A model generated the notes under the pieces. It worked only from the letters and a program-made list of their open reading frames with translations, was not told where the DNA came from and searched no databases. This document shows, piece by piece, positions 1 to 6,254 of a stretch of DNA of 7,953 nucleotides; position 1 is the stretch's first letter, and each line of letters begins with the position of its first letter. The stretch is taken from contig DAJS01000015.1 of assembly GCA_002496425.1 (NCBI GenBank), positions 1 to 7,953 on the forward strand. Direction: 5' to 3'. This DNA comes from Acidilobaceae archaeon UBA162 (GTDB taxonomy: Archaea; Thermoproteota; Thermoprotei_A; Sulfolobales; Acidilobaceae). A program made the translations under genes and the position numbers.

Positions 1-2356
1 CGCGGGCATGCTTGCGTACTACCTAAGGACTCCTCCTGGACAGCTCAAGCTCACGACGGGCCTTAGCGTGGAGATCTACGTGAACGGCTCGCAGAGCTTC
101 ATGGGCTACACGCTGTTCGACCTGACGCCAGGCAAGGTGATTAACGTCTCAGCCCTAGTTGAGTACCCCAACGGCTCCGCCGTCACGTCGGGCCACGTTG
201 AGCTGAAGCTGGTAAGCCCTCAGGGAGTCGTGCTCGAAGAGCTTATGCATTACAACTCAACCACGGGGCTCTGGGCGGCCACGTTCTCGGTGCCGGGCAC
301 GGGAGCCGGAAACTCGCTAATAGAGGTCAACGCGTCCTCAGGAAGCTACGAAGGCGTAGGTGCAATGGAGGTGTACCTTGGTTACTTCGCTTCCTTCGAG
401 TACCCATTAGCTGATGAGCCCTGGGACTCGGCCGTTGGCATCCCCGTGGCTTACATGATTACAACACTTAACGGGAACCCAGCCCCTCACAACCTCACCT
501 ATGAGTTTGAGCTCCTTCAATACAGGCCCCTCAGCAACAGCTACGAGACGGTGTTCTGCAAGAGCCTTCAGGGAGGGTTCACGGGACAGCTGGTGTCTAA
601 TGTCAGCGCAGAGGGCTACTACATAATAGAGATAAGGGGGCCAGCGGCGGGTTATGTGCCGTTCATTAACGGCATTGGGCTTCAGAGCGTCTACGTATTG
701 CCCCAGGTGCTGGCGTCGCCGGGCGAGGTCCAGCAGGGAGGCTACATGATAATATATGGGCTGCCGATGCCGCCCCTAGAGTCCTACTCACTAGGCTCTC
801 AACAGCTTGGCACGCCCCTCAGCACGGCAATAGAGTACGGCTCTAATATAACAGCCTACCTAGTGTTGCCGAGCGGGAGGGTGGTAAGTGAGGCCTACGT
901 GCCTCTTAGCCCGGCCGGCTATTACCTGGGAGAGCTCTACGTACCGCCTAACATAAGTCCTGGGCTCTACTATGTAATCCTCAGCGCGTCCTACAACTCA
1001 TCCTCGATAGGCCTACTGCTGGGCGAGGGTGAGGGCATGATATACGTGTCACCGCCGGCGCGGGCGAGCATAGAGGCGGTGCCCAGGTACCCAGCTGAGG
1101 GCCAGCCTGTCACAGTCTATCTCAACGTGACGCTTAACGGCAGGCCCGTCACTTATGGTGCCTTCTCGCTGACAGTGCTGCCCTCGTCGGCCCAGTACCT
1201 ATATGGATATGCGACGTACTACGTTGAGATACCGCTGTACTATAACACTACCTTAGGTCTCTGGGTAGGCACTGCGCAGTTGCCCTCACCCTTCTCCAGC
1301 GGAGAGGCGCAGGCCTACGACGGGCTTTACGTGGGCCAGCCCTGGACAATAGCGGCCTCAGGCGTAGGGGCCGTGGGAGGTCCTGTCGCCAATGTGAGTA
1401 CCCAGGTTATGCAGACTCGTTACATCTACTACGCTCACCAGAACCTTACTGAGGGCGACTTCTACCCGTACCTAGCCCTCCTCTACGATGATAACATAAC
1501 CTTCAATGGGCTCATAAGCGACAGCGCGTTTGTGGGAGTCAACTACATAGTTAACAGTAACCTGACGCTCCAGGACTCACAGGTCCAGGGCCTCCTAGTG
1601 CTGGTGAACTCAGATGTGACACTGGTAAGCAGCAGGGTTCACTACATCACTGCCTACCACAGCAACGTCACTATAGTGGCCTCATGGGTTGACTCACTCG
1701 AGCTGTTAGATGGCTCGAGCGTCTCCTACGCTGGACCCCAGGTCAGCATATTCAGTGGGAACCAGACCTCCGTGCTCAGGGAGCTCGAGAGCCTGTGGAA
1801 GGCCCTGAGGCAGGTGGAGGGAGAGCTGGCAGGCAACGTAAGTCAGCTGAGGGAGGAGGTCAGCTCACTGAACGCAACCGTGAACTCCGAGATATCCCAG
1901 CTCCGTTTGCTAGTGTCAGACTATGTGCACGAGGAGCAGAGCATGGCTTTGCAGCTTAGGAATATCTCAAGTGGCGAGGGGGCTGCCTCAGGGCTTCTGT
2001 TAAACGTGACCGTGAGGCTCGACGATCTGGCCCAAGAGGTCAGCCAGCTCAGGGCCTCTGAGGCCCAGATGGCCTCAGAACTCACTTATGTCAACTCAAC
2101 ACTTCAGGGGGCTCTCAGCTCCTCGACCACATTGCGCTCCTATGTGGCCTCGCTGGGCTCGCAGCTATCGCAGCTGGAGGATGAGATGAGCATGTTAAGC
2201 TCCGAGCAGGCTTTGCTGGAGCGGGGCCAGAGGGCCATAATGGGTGAGGCAGCCTTCAGCGCCTGGCTTGCCATGGCTGCCGTGCTCGCTATGTCCACTG
2301 TCCTAGCAGCCTCGTCACTTCTCCTGAGGCGCCTGAGGGGGCGCATAGGTCATTAG
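1..2356 (+). CDS. Large secreted, membrane-anchored surface protein, 3' part (beta domains, beta-helix-like block, coiled-coil stalk, C-terminal anchor)
   Basis: The frame is open to the left edge, so this is the C-terminal 785 residues of a longer gene; the first ATG (base 8) is probably internal. Counting from that ATG, residues 1-490 are Tyr/Gly/Ser/Pro-rich beta-strand sequence resembling tandem Ig-like or jelly-roll domains. Residues about 495-575 hold short periodic strands (NSNLTLQDSQ, NSDVTLVSSR, HSNVTIVASW), suggesting a few turns of beta-helix. Residues about 588-747 form a heptad-rich coiled coil (LRELESLWKALRQVEGEL). Residues 748-773 are one membrane helix, followed by a basic tail (RRLRGR). 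About 23 N-x-S/T sequons and a single Cys fit a glycosylated extracellular protein with its C-terminus inside. This layout is known from archaeal S-layer stalk/anchor proteins (SlaB, tetrabrachion) and long crenarchaeal surface subtilases. No catalytic domain is visible; one could lie upstream of the window. Confidence 0.8.
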   Translation, partial: AGMLAYYLRTPPGQLKLTTGLSVEIYVNGSQSFMGYTLFDLTPGKVINVSALVEYPNGSAVTSGHVELKLVSPQGVVLEELMHYNSTTGLWAATFSVPGTGAGNSLIEVNASSGSYEGVGAMEVYLGYFASFEYPLADEPWDSAVGIPVAYMITTLNGNPAPHNLTYEFELLQYRPLSNSYETVFCKSLQGGFTGQLVSNVSAEGYYIIEIRGPAAGYVPFINGIGLQSVYVLPQVLASPGEVQQGGYMIIYGLPMPPLESYSLGSQQLGTPLSTAIEYGSNITAYLVLPSGRVVSEAYVPLSPAGYYLGELYVPPNISPGLYYVILSASYNSSSIGLLLGEGEGMIYVSPPARASIEAVPRYPAEGQPVTVYLNVTLNGRPVTYGAFSLTVLPSSAQYLYGYATYYVEIPLYYNTTLGLWVGTAQLPSPFSSGEAQAYDGLYVGQPWTIAASGVGAVGGPVANVSTQVMQTRYIYYAHQNLTEGDFYPYLALLYDDNITFNGLISDSAFVGVNYIVNSNLTLQDSQVQGLLVLVNSDVTLVSSRVHYITAYHSNVTIVASWVDSLELLDGSSVSYAGPQVSIFSGNQTSVLRELESLWKALRQVEGELAGNVSQLREEVSSLNATVNSEISQLRLLVSDYVHEEQSMALQLRNISSGEGAASGLLLNVTVRLDDLAQEVSQLRASEAQMASELTYVNSTLQGALSSSTTLRSYVASLGSQLSQLEDEMSMLSSEQALLERGQRAIMGEAAFSAWLAMAAVLAMSTVLAASSLLLRRLRGRIGH

Positions 2357-2357
2357 C

Positions 2358-2372
2358 AAATTAATTACTAAC
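2358..2372 (+). promoter_or_regulatory. Possible TATA box for the glycosyltransferase gene
   Basis: The A/T-rich run AAATTAATTACTAA stands out in GC-rich surroundings in the 43-base gap. Its centre lies about 34 bases before the TTG start at 2400. That spacing suits an archaeal TATA box giving a very short or absent leader, and no Shine-Dalgarno sequence precedes the start. The position is only suggestive. Confidence 0.35.
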
Positions 2373-2399
2373 TTAGGTCTAGTATCATGAGAGATCGCG

Positions 2400-3506
2400 T
2401 TGCAGCCGGCCTTGCTGGCAGCTCTGGGTCTGGCGCTGTTGTTGATGCATGCCAGCGTGCCCCTAGGCTACTACGCTGCCGCGCTGAGGGTTCTGAGGAA
2501 GCACAAGGCCTCAGGCGGCAGAGTGTCAGAGGAGGTCATAAGTGGTGTGACCATAGTCGTGCCCACGTATAACGAGAGAAACAACATAATTGACAAACTC
2601 AACAACGTGGCTGATGAGACCAAGGGCATGGGAGAGTCTGAGGTGATAGTAATTGATGGTGGAAGCGATGATGGGACTGCTGACGTTGCCGAGTCCTGGA
2701 GGCCTCCACCGTGGGTGAGGCTCAGGGTGTTAAGGGAGGGGCTCAGGAGGGGCAAGCACGTGGCAGAGAACGAGGGGCTCAGCAAGGCCACTGAGGACTA
2801 TGTAGTCTTCACTGACGCTGACAGCCTCTGGGCTCCAGGATCCCTCAGGGCTGCCCTGAGGGCTCTCTCGAGAAGTGACGTGGGTCTAGTCACCTGTGTA
2901 AAGAGGCCCTTGAATATCATGGAAGTGGAGTCAGGCTACAGGGACCTCTATAACATGCTCAGACTTGCTGAGTCAGCGATGCACTCGACCCCTATAGCAC
3001 ATGGGGAGCTAATTGCCATAAGGAGGGACCTGGCCATCAAGCTCGGGGGCTTAAGGCCAGGCGCCGATGACAGTGAACTAGCCCACAGGGTTGCTATGAG
3101 TGGCCTCAGGGCCGTAGCTGTTGATGGTGTTATATGTGCCGAAAAGGTCCCCAGAGGCCAGGGCTACGTTGAGTGGAGAGGCAGGAGGGCCCAGCACCTA
3201 GTGGCCTATTTCGCCAGCGCCTTGAGAGACCTCCCAAGGGCTCCGAGGGGCTACCGCCGCGTCCTTGCTGTGGAGGCTTACCTGCACCTGGTCAACCCCT
3301 GGCTAGCGCTGGCAGCGTTGGCACTTCTGCTCGCGGCTGCCTCAATGGGCCAGCTGCTAGCCATAGCAGTACTGGCGCTTGTCGCGCTTACAGTCCTTGC
3401 CATACCTCATGCCAGGTCATGGGCCTTGATGCAAACATTCCTCATTGTTGGAGCCCTGAGGAACATCCGGGGAAGGAGCGAGGTGTGGAGGAAGGTCGAG
3501 AAGTGA
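2400..3506 (+). CDS. Membrane-anchored family 2 glycosyltransferase
   Basis: A 368-residue GT-A fold enzyme predicted to transfer a sugar from an activated donor on the cytoplasmic membrane face. Residues 5-24 form an N-terminal membrane helix. The catalytic domain has VVPTYNE (53-59), the nucleotide-binding DGGSDDGT (86-93), the metal-binding DxD-type TDAD (138-141), GADDSE (221-226) in the position of the usual catalytic acid, and WRGRR (259-263), which resembles the Q/RxxRW region of processive or polyprenyl-linked enzymes. Two or three further helices lie at about 299-352, then a basic tail. The TTG start is the only reasonable choice, since an in-frame stop lies at 2388-2390 and no ATG or GTG falls between. 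It sits 43 bases after a sequon-rich surface protein and before DUF1616-like genes, which suggests protein N-glycosylation or surface glycan synthesis. Donor and acceptor cannot be read from sequence. Confidence 0.9.
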   Translation: MQPALLAALGLALLLMHASVPLGYYAAALRVLRKHKASGGRVSEEVISGVTIVVPTYNERNNIIDKLNNVADETKGMGESEVIVIDGGSDDGTADVAESWRPPPWVRLRVLREGLRRGKHVAENEGLSKATEDYVVFTDADSLWAPGSLRAALRALSRSDVGLVTCVKRPLNIMEVESGYRDLYNMLRLAESAMHSTPIAHGELIAIRRDLAIKLGGLRPGADDSELAHRVAMSGLRAVAVDGVICAEKVPRGQGYVEWRGRRAQHLVAYFASALRDLPRAPRGYRRVLAVEAYLHLVNPWLALAALALLLAAASMGQLLAIAVLALVALTVLAIPHARSWALMQTFLIVGALRNIRGRSEVWRKVEK

Positions 3507-3530
3507 GGGGCCTCATGGGGTAACCCCTCA
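3504..3530. repeat. Hairpin at the end of the glycosyltransferase gene
   Basis: TGAGGGG (3504-3510, overlapping the TGA stop) pairs perfectly with CCCCTCA (3524-3530) across a 13-base loop. An alternative small hairpin, GGGG-TAA-CCCC (3517-3527), lies inside it. No T-tract follows, so it is not a classical terminator. It could help end or stabilise the mRNA. Confidence 0.35.
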
Positions 3531-3683
3531 TCATCCTCTCGGTCCGGGCACTGACGGTCATCTCATTGGCCCCACCAGTTACATCTACTTATGGTACCTA
3601 AAAGCGCCCTAGGAAGCCTTAAGGCTGTAAGCAGCAAAGCAATTAGTTAGAAAGATCAGGAAATCCCTGTGGGGCTAACATCG

Positions 3684-3691
3684 CTATTATA
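3684..3691 (+). promoter_or_regulatory. Probable TATA box for the three-gene DUF1616-like operon
   Basis: CTATTATA is centred about 33 bases before the TTG start at 3721, within the 214-base gap after the glycosyltransferase gene. This predicts transcription starting about 5-8 bases before the start codon, a nearly leaderless mRNA typical of first genes of crenarchaeal operons. The rest of the gap (3531-3683) shows no convincing gene, RNA or repeat. Confidence 0.45.
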
Positions 3692-3720
3692 GTCTCCGGG
3701 TTCAGAGCGCCTGGGCAGGC

Positions 3721-4695
3721 TTGAGCCAAAGGCGCTTGGTGGCGGCTCTGCTGGCAGTAGTACTAGTCGTGGTTCAACTGGCTGTAGTTCCTGTGAGGGC
3801 CCAGTCCACTTGCGCGCAGGCGATGGACCTAGCGATAAGGGATTACCTATATGCATCTAAGGCTTACAACCTTATGCTTTATAACTACACCTACATCTCG
3901 GACCTAAACGCGGCCCTTGCTAACATCTCGGGGATCAGCGCGACCGTGTCGGGCTGCTCCTTAGCCCTCGGTGCGCTCTCGAGGCTCAGCTCCGTGGGGC
4001 CCTCTATGGTCTCGAGAGCCAGGGCGAGCTTCTACTCATTCATAGTTGAGGTTTCGGCATCTTCAGCCGCGGCTATTATAGTTGCCATCGCCCTTGACAG
4101 ATGGGGCAGGAGGCTGGCGTGGCGCCTGTGGCTTTCATCTCACGCCAGACACGTGGTTAAGGCACTTCGTGAGCCAAGGGAGGAGGAGCTGGCGGGTGTT
4201 GGCAGGCCAGCGCGTCACGGCAGGGATCCTGACTCATACGTCACCTATGCTGTAGGTCTGCTGATACTAATTGCCGTTGGACTTGTTAGTGCCCTACTCT
4301 TTCAGCTTTACTGGAGGCCAGGGCCGTACTCGGTGATAGTGCTCCTAGGCCCCCAGCGCGAGATAGGGGGCTACCCACGGAGCCTGGCGCCAGGGGTCAA
4401 CACGACCCTTTACTCGGTAGTGAGCAACCACATGAACAAGCTTGAGATGTACCAGCTGAGGGCCTACATTACCTATGCCTCGGTACCGCTTCAGGACACG
4501 GCGTCTAACTACACCGAATCCTACACGTACTACTTTGTTATCTACCCGGGCTCAAGCCACGTGCAGCCGATTACATTTACGGCCCCCACGGTACCTGGCC
4601 AATACAAGCTCGTCATATTCCTCTATGCCTATAACATCACGGGCTTTGGCTACCTTGGTCTCTACAACCAGCTGTACTTCAACGTGACCAGGTGA
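3721..4695 (+). CDS. Secreted/membrane protein carrying a DUF1616-like extracellular half
   Basis: A 324-residue protein of unknown function. Residues 1-28 form a signal peptide (basic QRR, hydrophobic core, VRA-Q cleavage-like end). Residues 29-107 form a first outside domain with Cys31 and Cys79, which could form a disulfide. A membrane helix (108-126), a basic cytoplasmic loop (127-173) and a second helix (174-197) follow. Residues 200-324 form a second outside beta domain. Its start (LLGPQREIGGYPRSLAPGVN, then SNHMNK) resembles the C-terminal ectodomain of archaeal DUF1616 proteins, which have a LLGP-x-G, YP and (I/S)NH pattern. All six sequons (N55, N68, N227, N263, N305, N321) fall in the two predicted outside domains and none in the cytoplasmic loop, supporting this topology. 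The start is TTG; an in-frame stop at 3676 rules out a longer version. It lies 7 bases before the gene with the matching DUF1616 membrane half. The DUF1616 assignment is from memory of the family. Confidence 0.75.
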   Translation: MSQRRLVAALLAVVLVVVQLAVVPVRAQSTCAQAMDLAIRDYLYASKAYNLMLYNYTYISDLNAALANISGISATVSGCSLALGALSRLSSVGPSMVSRARASFYSFIVEVSASSAAAIIVAIALDRWGRRLAWRLWLSSHARHVVKALREPREEELAGVGRPARHGRDPDSYVTYAVGLLILIAVGLVSALLFQLYWRPGPYSVIVLLGPQREIGGYPRSLAPGVNTTLYSVVSNHMNKLEMYQLRAYITYASVPLQDTASNYTESYTYYFVIYPGSSHVQPITFTAPTVPGQYKLVIFLYAYNITGFGYLGLYNQLYFNVTR

Positions 4696-4696
4696 G
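4691..4696 (+). promoter_or_regulatory. Ribosome binding site supporting the TTG start at 4703
   Basis: GGTGAG overlaps the TGA stop of the upstream gene and ends 6 bases before the TTG start. It matches the GGTGA-type Shine-Dalgarno used inside crenarchaeal operons. This supports the start choice and translational coupling with the upstream gene. Confidence 0.55.
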
Positions 4697-4702
4697 AGCC
4701 TT

Positions 4703-5269
4703 TTGAGCGAGGAGCTGCTCAGGAGGCTCAGGTCAACAGGTGGCGAGGCCGAGCTGTGGGAACTGCTTGAGTCTATGAAAGGTGTCAAGGCCGAGGTCCT
4801 GGGCAGGGCCCTCTGGGACATGAGGACTAGAGGGATCATAGACATCCATGCGCCGAGTCGCCGCAGCTTCGCGGCCTATCTCTCAGGCCCTGTCTCCTGG
4901 TGGCTCTGGCTCTACATAGCTGGCGCAGCCCTTGGGCTTGTGGCGGCCTTCCTGATGCCCAAGGGCCCACCCGAGGTGGAGTTCGTCAGGGTAATCATGG
5001 GCGCCCCGTCGCTGTTCTATCTTCCAGGCTACGGGCTTCTAAAGGCTCTGTACCCGGAGAGGAGATGGGGGTCGCCAGAGGAGGCCGCAATCTCAATATC
5101 GCTCAGCTTGGCAATTCTCCCTCTTGTCGGTTTGGCTCTAGTCTATACCGTGGGACTGACGCTCTACGCGCTTGAAGCAGTAATGGTCTCCCTTTGCCTG
5201 GCCCTTGGTCTAGTCGCGGCCTATAGGAGGATGCCTTACGAAGTAGGCGTTAAGCCAGTAAAATCCTAG
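4703..5269 (+). CDS. DUF1616-like four-helix membrane protein with winged-helix-like N-terminus
   Basis: A 188-residue membrane protein. Residues 1-50 are predicted helical and read like a small winged-helix domain (LLRRLRSTGGEAELWELLES, then a helix ending in RTRGIIDI). Four membrane helices follow at about 65-84, 96-116, 127-150 and 153-174. The segment FVRVIMGAPSLFYLPGYGLL (94-113), with KALYP after it and then EEAAISISLSLAILPLVGLA (126-145), matches the hallmark of the DUF1616 N-terminal membrane half: LPGY, the ALFP-like word, and E-x2-ALS-x-SLA-x3-PL-x-GL. DUF1616 proteins normally continue into an extracellular domain, but this one ends right after the fourth helix. The missing half appears to be in the gene just upstream, so the two probably assemble together. 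Function is unknown; DUF1616 genes often lie near glycosyltransferases in archaea. The TTG start is supported by GGTGAG six bases upstream. Confidence 0.75.
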   Translation: MSEELLRRLRSTGGEAELWELLESMKGVKAEVLGRALWDMRTRGIIDIHAPSRRSFAAYLSGPVSWWLWLYIAGAALGLVAAFLMPKGPPEVEFVRVIMGAPSLFYLPGYGLLKALYPERRWGSPEEAAISISLSLAILPLVGLALVYTVGLTLYALEAVMVSLCLALGLVAAYRRMPYEVGVKPVKS

Positions 5270-5293
5270 GCGCTGGGGAGCTGCGCGGGAGCC

Positions 5294-5983
5294 TTGACCA
5301 TAAGGGAGCTGGGCTACGCTGTGCTGGCATTCTCGGCCACTCTAGGGTTCCTGGCCTACTTTGCTCTGGGTCTCAGGCCTCTGGCATACTCAATGATAGG
5401 GCTAGCAGTAGTGGGTCTGACTGCCATAGCCATAGGGAACTCGCCGAGGCCTGAGCCCGCGGCCGAGAGGCTGATCCTTGAGTCGCTAGCTATCAATATT
5501 GAGGCGTTGCTGGAGGAGACAGAGGCAGCGGGGAGAGCGATATTTACGCCCACCAGGGACGGCTTGGTGAGGGCCTTCGTGCCCATCTCTGACATAGGCG
5601 ACCCTGTTCTCGTTGCAAAAGCCCTTCTTGAGGCACCGCTCAGGGTCAGCTCTGTTGCGGCCGGCGTCAGGGGGGTCACAGTGTTACTGCCCCAGGGCAG
5701 CCCTGAGGCCCCTGACATGGAGCATGCGGTGAGGGAGGTAGTGGTCGAGAAGGCCGAGCTTGCTGAGGCCGTCAGGGTTAGACAGGAGGGCGACAGGCTG
5801 GTGCTTGAGGCCGTCAGACCAAGGTCGAGACGTCTACCAAGGTTTGACAGGTCCCTCTCGCCGCTACCGCTCGCACTGGCGGCCGCTGCAGCTGCCTCAA
5901 AGCTCTCGAGCTCCCTGGCCCTCCTCTCATCCTACTACACTGAGGAGGGGGCCGCAGCCGAGTTCATGGTAATCAATGCGTAG
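5294..5983 (+). CDS. Unrecognised protein with N-terminal membrane hairpin and soluble alpha/beta domain
   Basis: A 229-residue protein I cannot assign to a named family. Two membrane helices at about 8-26 and 29-48 form a hairpin with a very short turn (GLRP), so both ends should face the same side, probably the cytoplasm. Residues 55-185 form a soluble alpha/beta domain: a helix with acidic patches (ESLAINIEALLEETEAAG), strands AIFTPTRDGLVRAFVPI and GVTVLLPQG, and a helix-strand pair VREVVVEKAELAEAVRVRQ. An Ala-rich segment (PLALAAAAAASKLSSSLALL, 191-210) is probably a conserved helix rather than a membrane span, being followed by YYTEEGAAAEFMVI. Cysteine is absent. It starts with TTG 24 bases after the DUF1616-like gene, so it is very likely cotranscribed and may be a cytoplasmic partner of that complex. 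GGGAG motifs lie 13 and 2 bases upstream, neither ideally spaced. Confidence 0.7.
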   Translation: MTIRELGYAVLAFSATLGFLAYFALGLRPLAYSMIGLAVVGLTAIAIGNSPRPEPAAERLILESLAINIEALLEETEAAGRAIFTPTRDGLVRAFVPISDIGDPVLVAKALLEAPLRVSSVAAGVRGVTVLLPQGSPEAPDMEHAVREVVVEKAELAEAVRVRQEGDRLVLEAVRPRSRRLPRFDRSLSPLPLALAAAAAASKLSSSLALLSSYYTEEGAAAEFMVINA

Positions 5984-5988
5984 AAGCA

Positions 5989-6064
5989 TGGAGCCGCCGC
6001 CGGGACTTGAACCCGGGACCTACGCCTTACCAGGGCGTCGCTCTACCTGCTGAGCTACGGCGGC
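5989..6064 (-). tRNA. tRNA-Thr (GGT anticodon), CCA encoded
   Basis: The minus strand folds into a complete cloverleaf with no mismatches and no intron. Acceptor stem GCCGCCG (6064-6058) pairs with CGGCGGC (5999-5993). The D arm is GCTC/GAGC with loop AGCAGGTA. The anticodon stem ACGCC/GGCGT closes loop CTGGTAA, with anticodon GGT at 6031-6029. The variable loop is AGGTC, so G15-C48 (Levitt pair) is possible. The T arm is CCGGG-TTCAAGT-CCCGG. The discriminator is U73 (5992), as expected for archaeal tRNA-Thr, and CCA (5991-5989) is encoded. It reads ACC (and ACT by wobble) codons. Its 3' end is 5 bases from the stop of the convergent plus-strand gene. Confidence 0.97.
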
Positions 6065-6101
6065 CTGCCCGCTAGGGGCCTGTGCGTTACTTGAAGGTTA
6101 G

Positions 6102-6110
6102 GCTAAAAAT
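6102..6110 (-). promoter_or_regulatory. Probable TATA box of the tRNA-Thr gene
   Basis: On the minus strand this reads ATTTTTAGC, an A/T island in GC-rich DNA about 38-46 bases upstream of the mature tRNA 5' end. With the usual 25-27 base distance from TATA box to start site, transcription would begin about 15-18 bases before the tRNA. The ACC just upstream of the box could serve as a BRE, but that is weak. Confidence 0.5.
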
Positions 6111-6195
6111 GGTTGCGTCCACGCCTCTGGCCTTGTCCACTCTTGCTGTTTAACAGGGGCTGAGGCCGTCAGACCTTAGGCAGGCCTATGTTAAC

Positions 6196-6204
6196 GCTTA
6201 AAAG
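6196..6204 (+). promoter_or_regulatory. Probable TATA box of the transporter-like gene
   Basis: GCTTAAAAG matches the crenarchaeal TATA consensus well. It predicts a start site near 6226, giving a leader of about 30 bases that contains the GAGGTG ribosome binding site. A second A/T island, CATATATCAATA (6219-6230), would give an almost leaderless start but would then leave the ribosome binding site untranscribed. Confidence 0.5.
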
Positions 6205-6212
6205 GGCCCGCT

Positions 6213-6252
6213 TGTGCACATATATCAATAGAAGTCAAGTGAGGTGTGCACA
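6213..6252. repeat. Paired perfect palindrome TGTGCACA, 32-base spacing (candidate operator)
   Basis: TGTGCACA occurs exactly at 6213-6220 and again at 6245-6252. The first copy lies between the TATA box and the predicted transcription start. The second overlaps the end of the ribosome binding site and ends two bases before the ATG. The centres are 32 bases apart, close to three helical turns. I saw no other exact copy in the window. A dimeric repressor bound to both would face the same side of the helix; this role is inferred. Confidence 0.45.
6241..6246 (+). promoter_or_regulatory. Ribosome binding site that decides the ATG start at 6255
   Basis: GAGGTG is a strong archaeal Shine-Dalgarno sequence, 8 bases before the ATG at 6255. 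The in-frame GTG at 6246 overlaps it and would leave no ribosome binding site, so ATG 6255 is preferred. Confidence 0.6.
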
Positions 6253-6254
6253 GA

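Noticed and set aside
2387..2572. ATG-started frame just before the glycosyltransferase TTG start
   Set aside because: It is out of frame with the GT2 domain, ends soon and has no recognisable sequence. It could at most be a coincidental leader ORF.
2471..2791. Open minus-strand frame opposite the glycosyltransferase
   Set aside because: It is Ser/Leu/Pro-rich with no motifs and lies fully opposite a gene with clear GT2 motifs, so it is a mirror of codon bias.
3528..3534. Minus-strand ATGATGA resembling a C/D sRNA box C
   Set aside because: No CTGA box D lies at a usable distance downstream on that strand, so a C/D sRNA cannot be supported.
3656..3856. Minus-strand frame across the promoter and signal peptide region of the 3721 gene
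   Set aside because: No ribosome binding site, low-complexity Pro/Ser protein, and it conflicts with a convincing signal peptide on the other strand.
5356..5718. Open minus-strand frame of 120 codons opposite the 5294-5983 gene
   Set aside because: Composition is Ser/Ala/Pro-biased with no hydrophobic pattern or motif. The plus-strand frame has the operon context and coding-like structure.
6246..6254. Upstream GTG start for the transporter-like gene
   Set aside because: It overlaps the GAGGTG ribosome binding site. The ATG nine bases later has ideal spacing.
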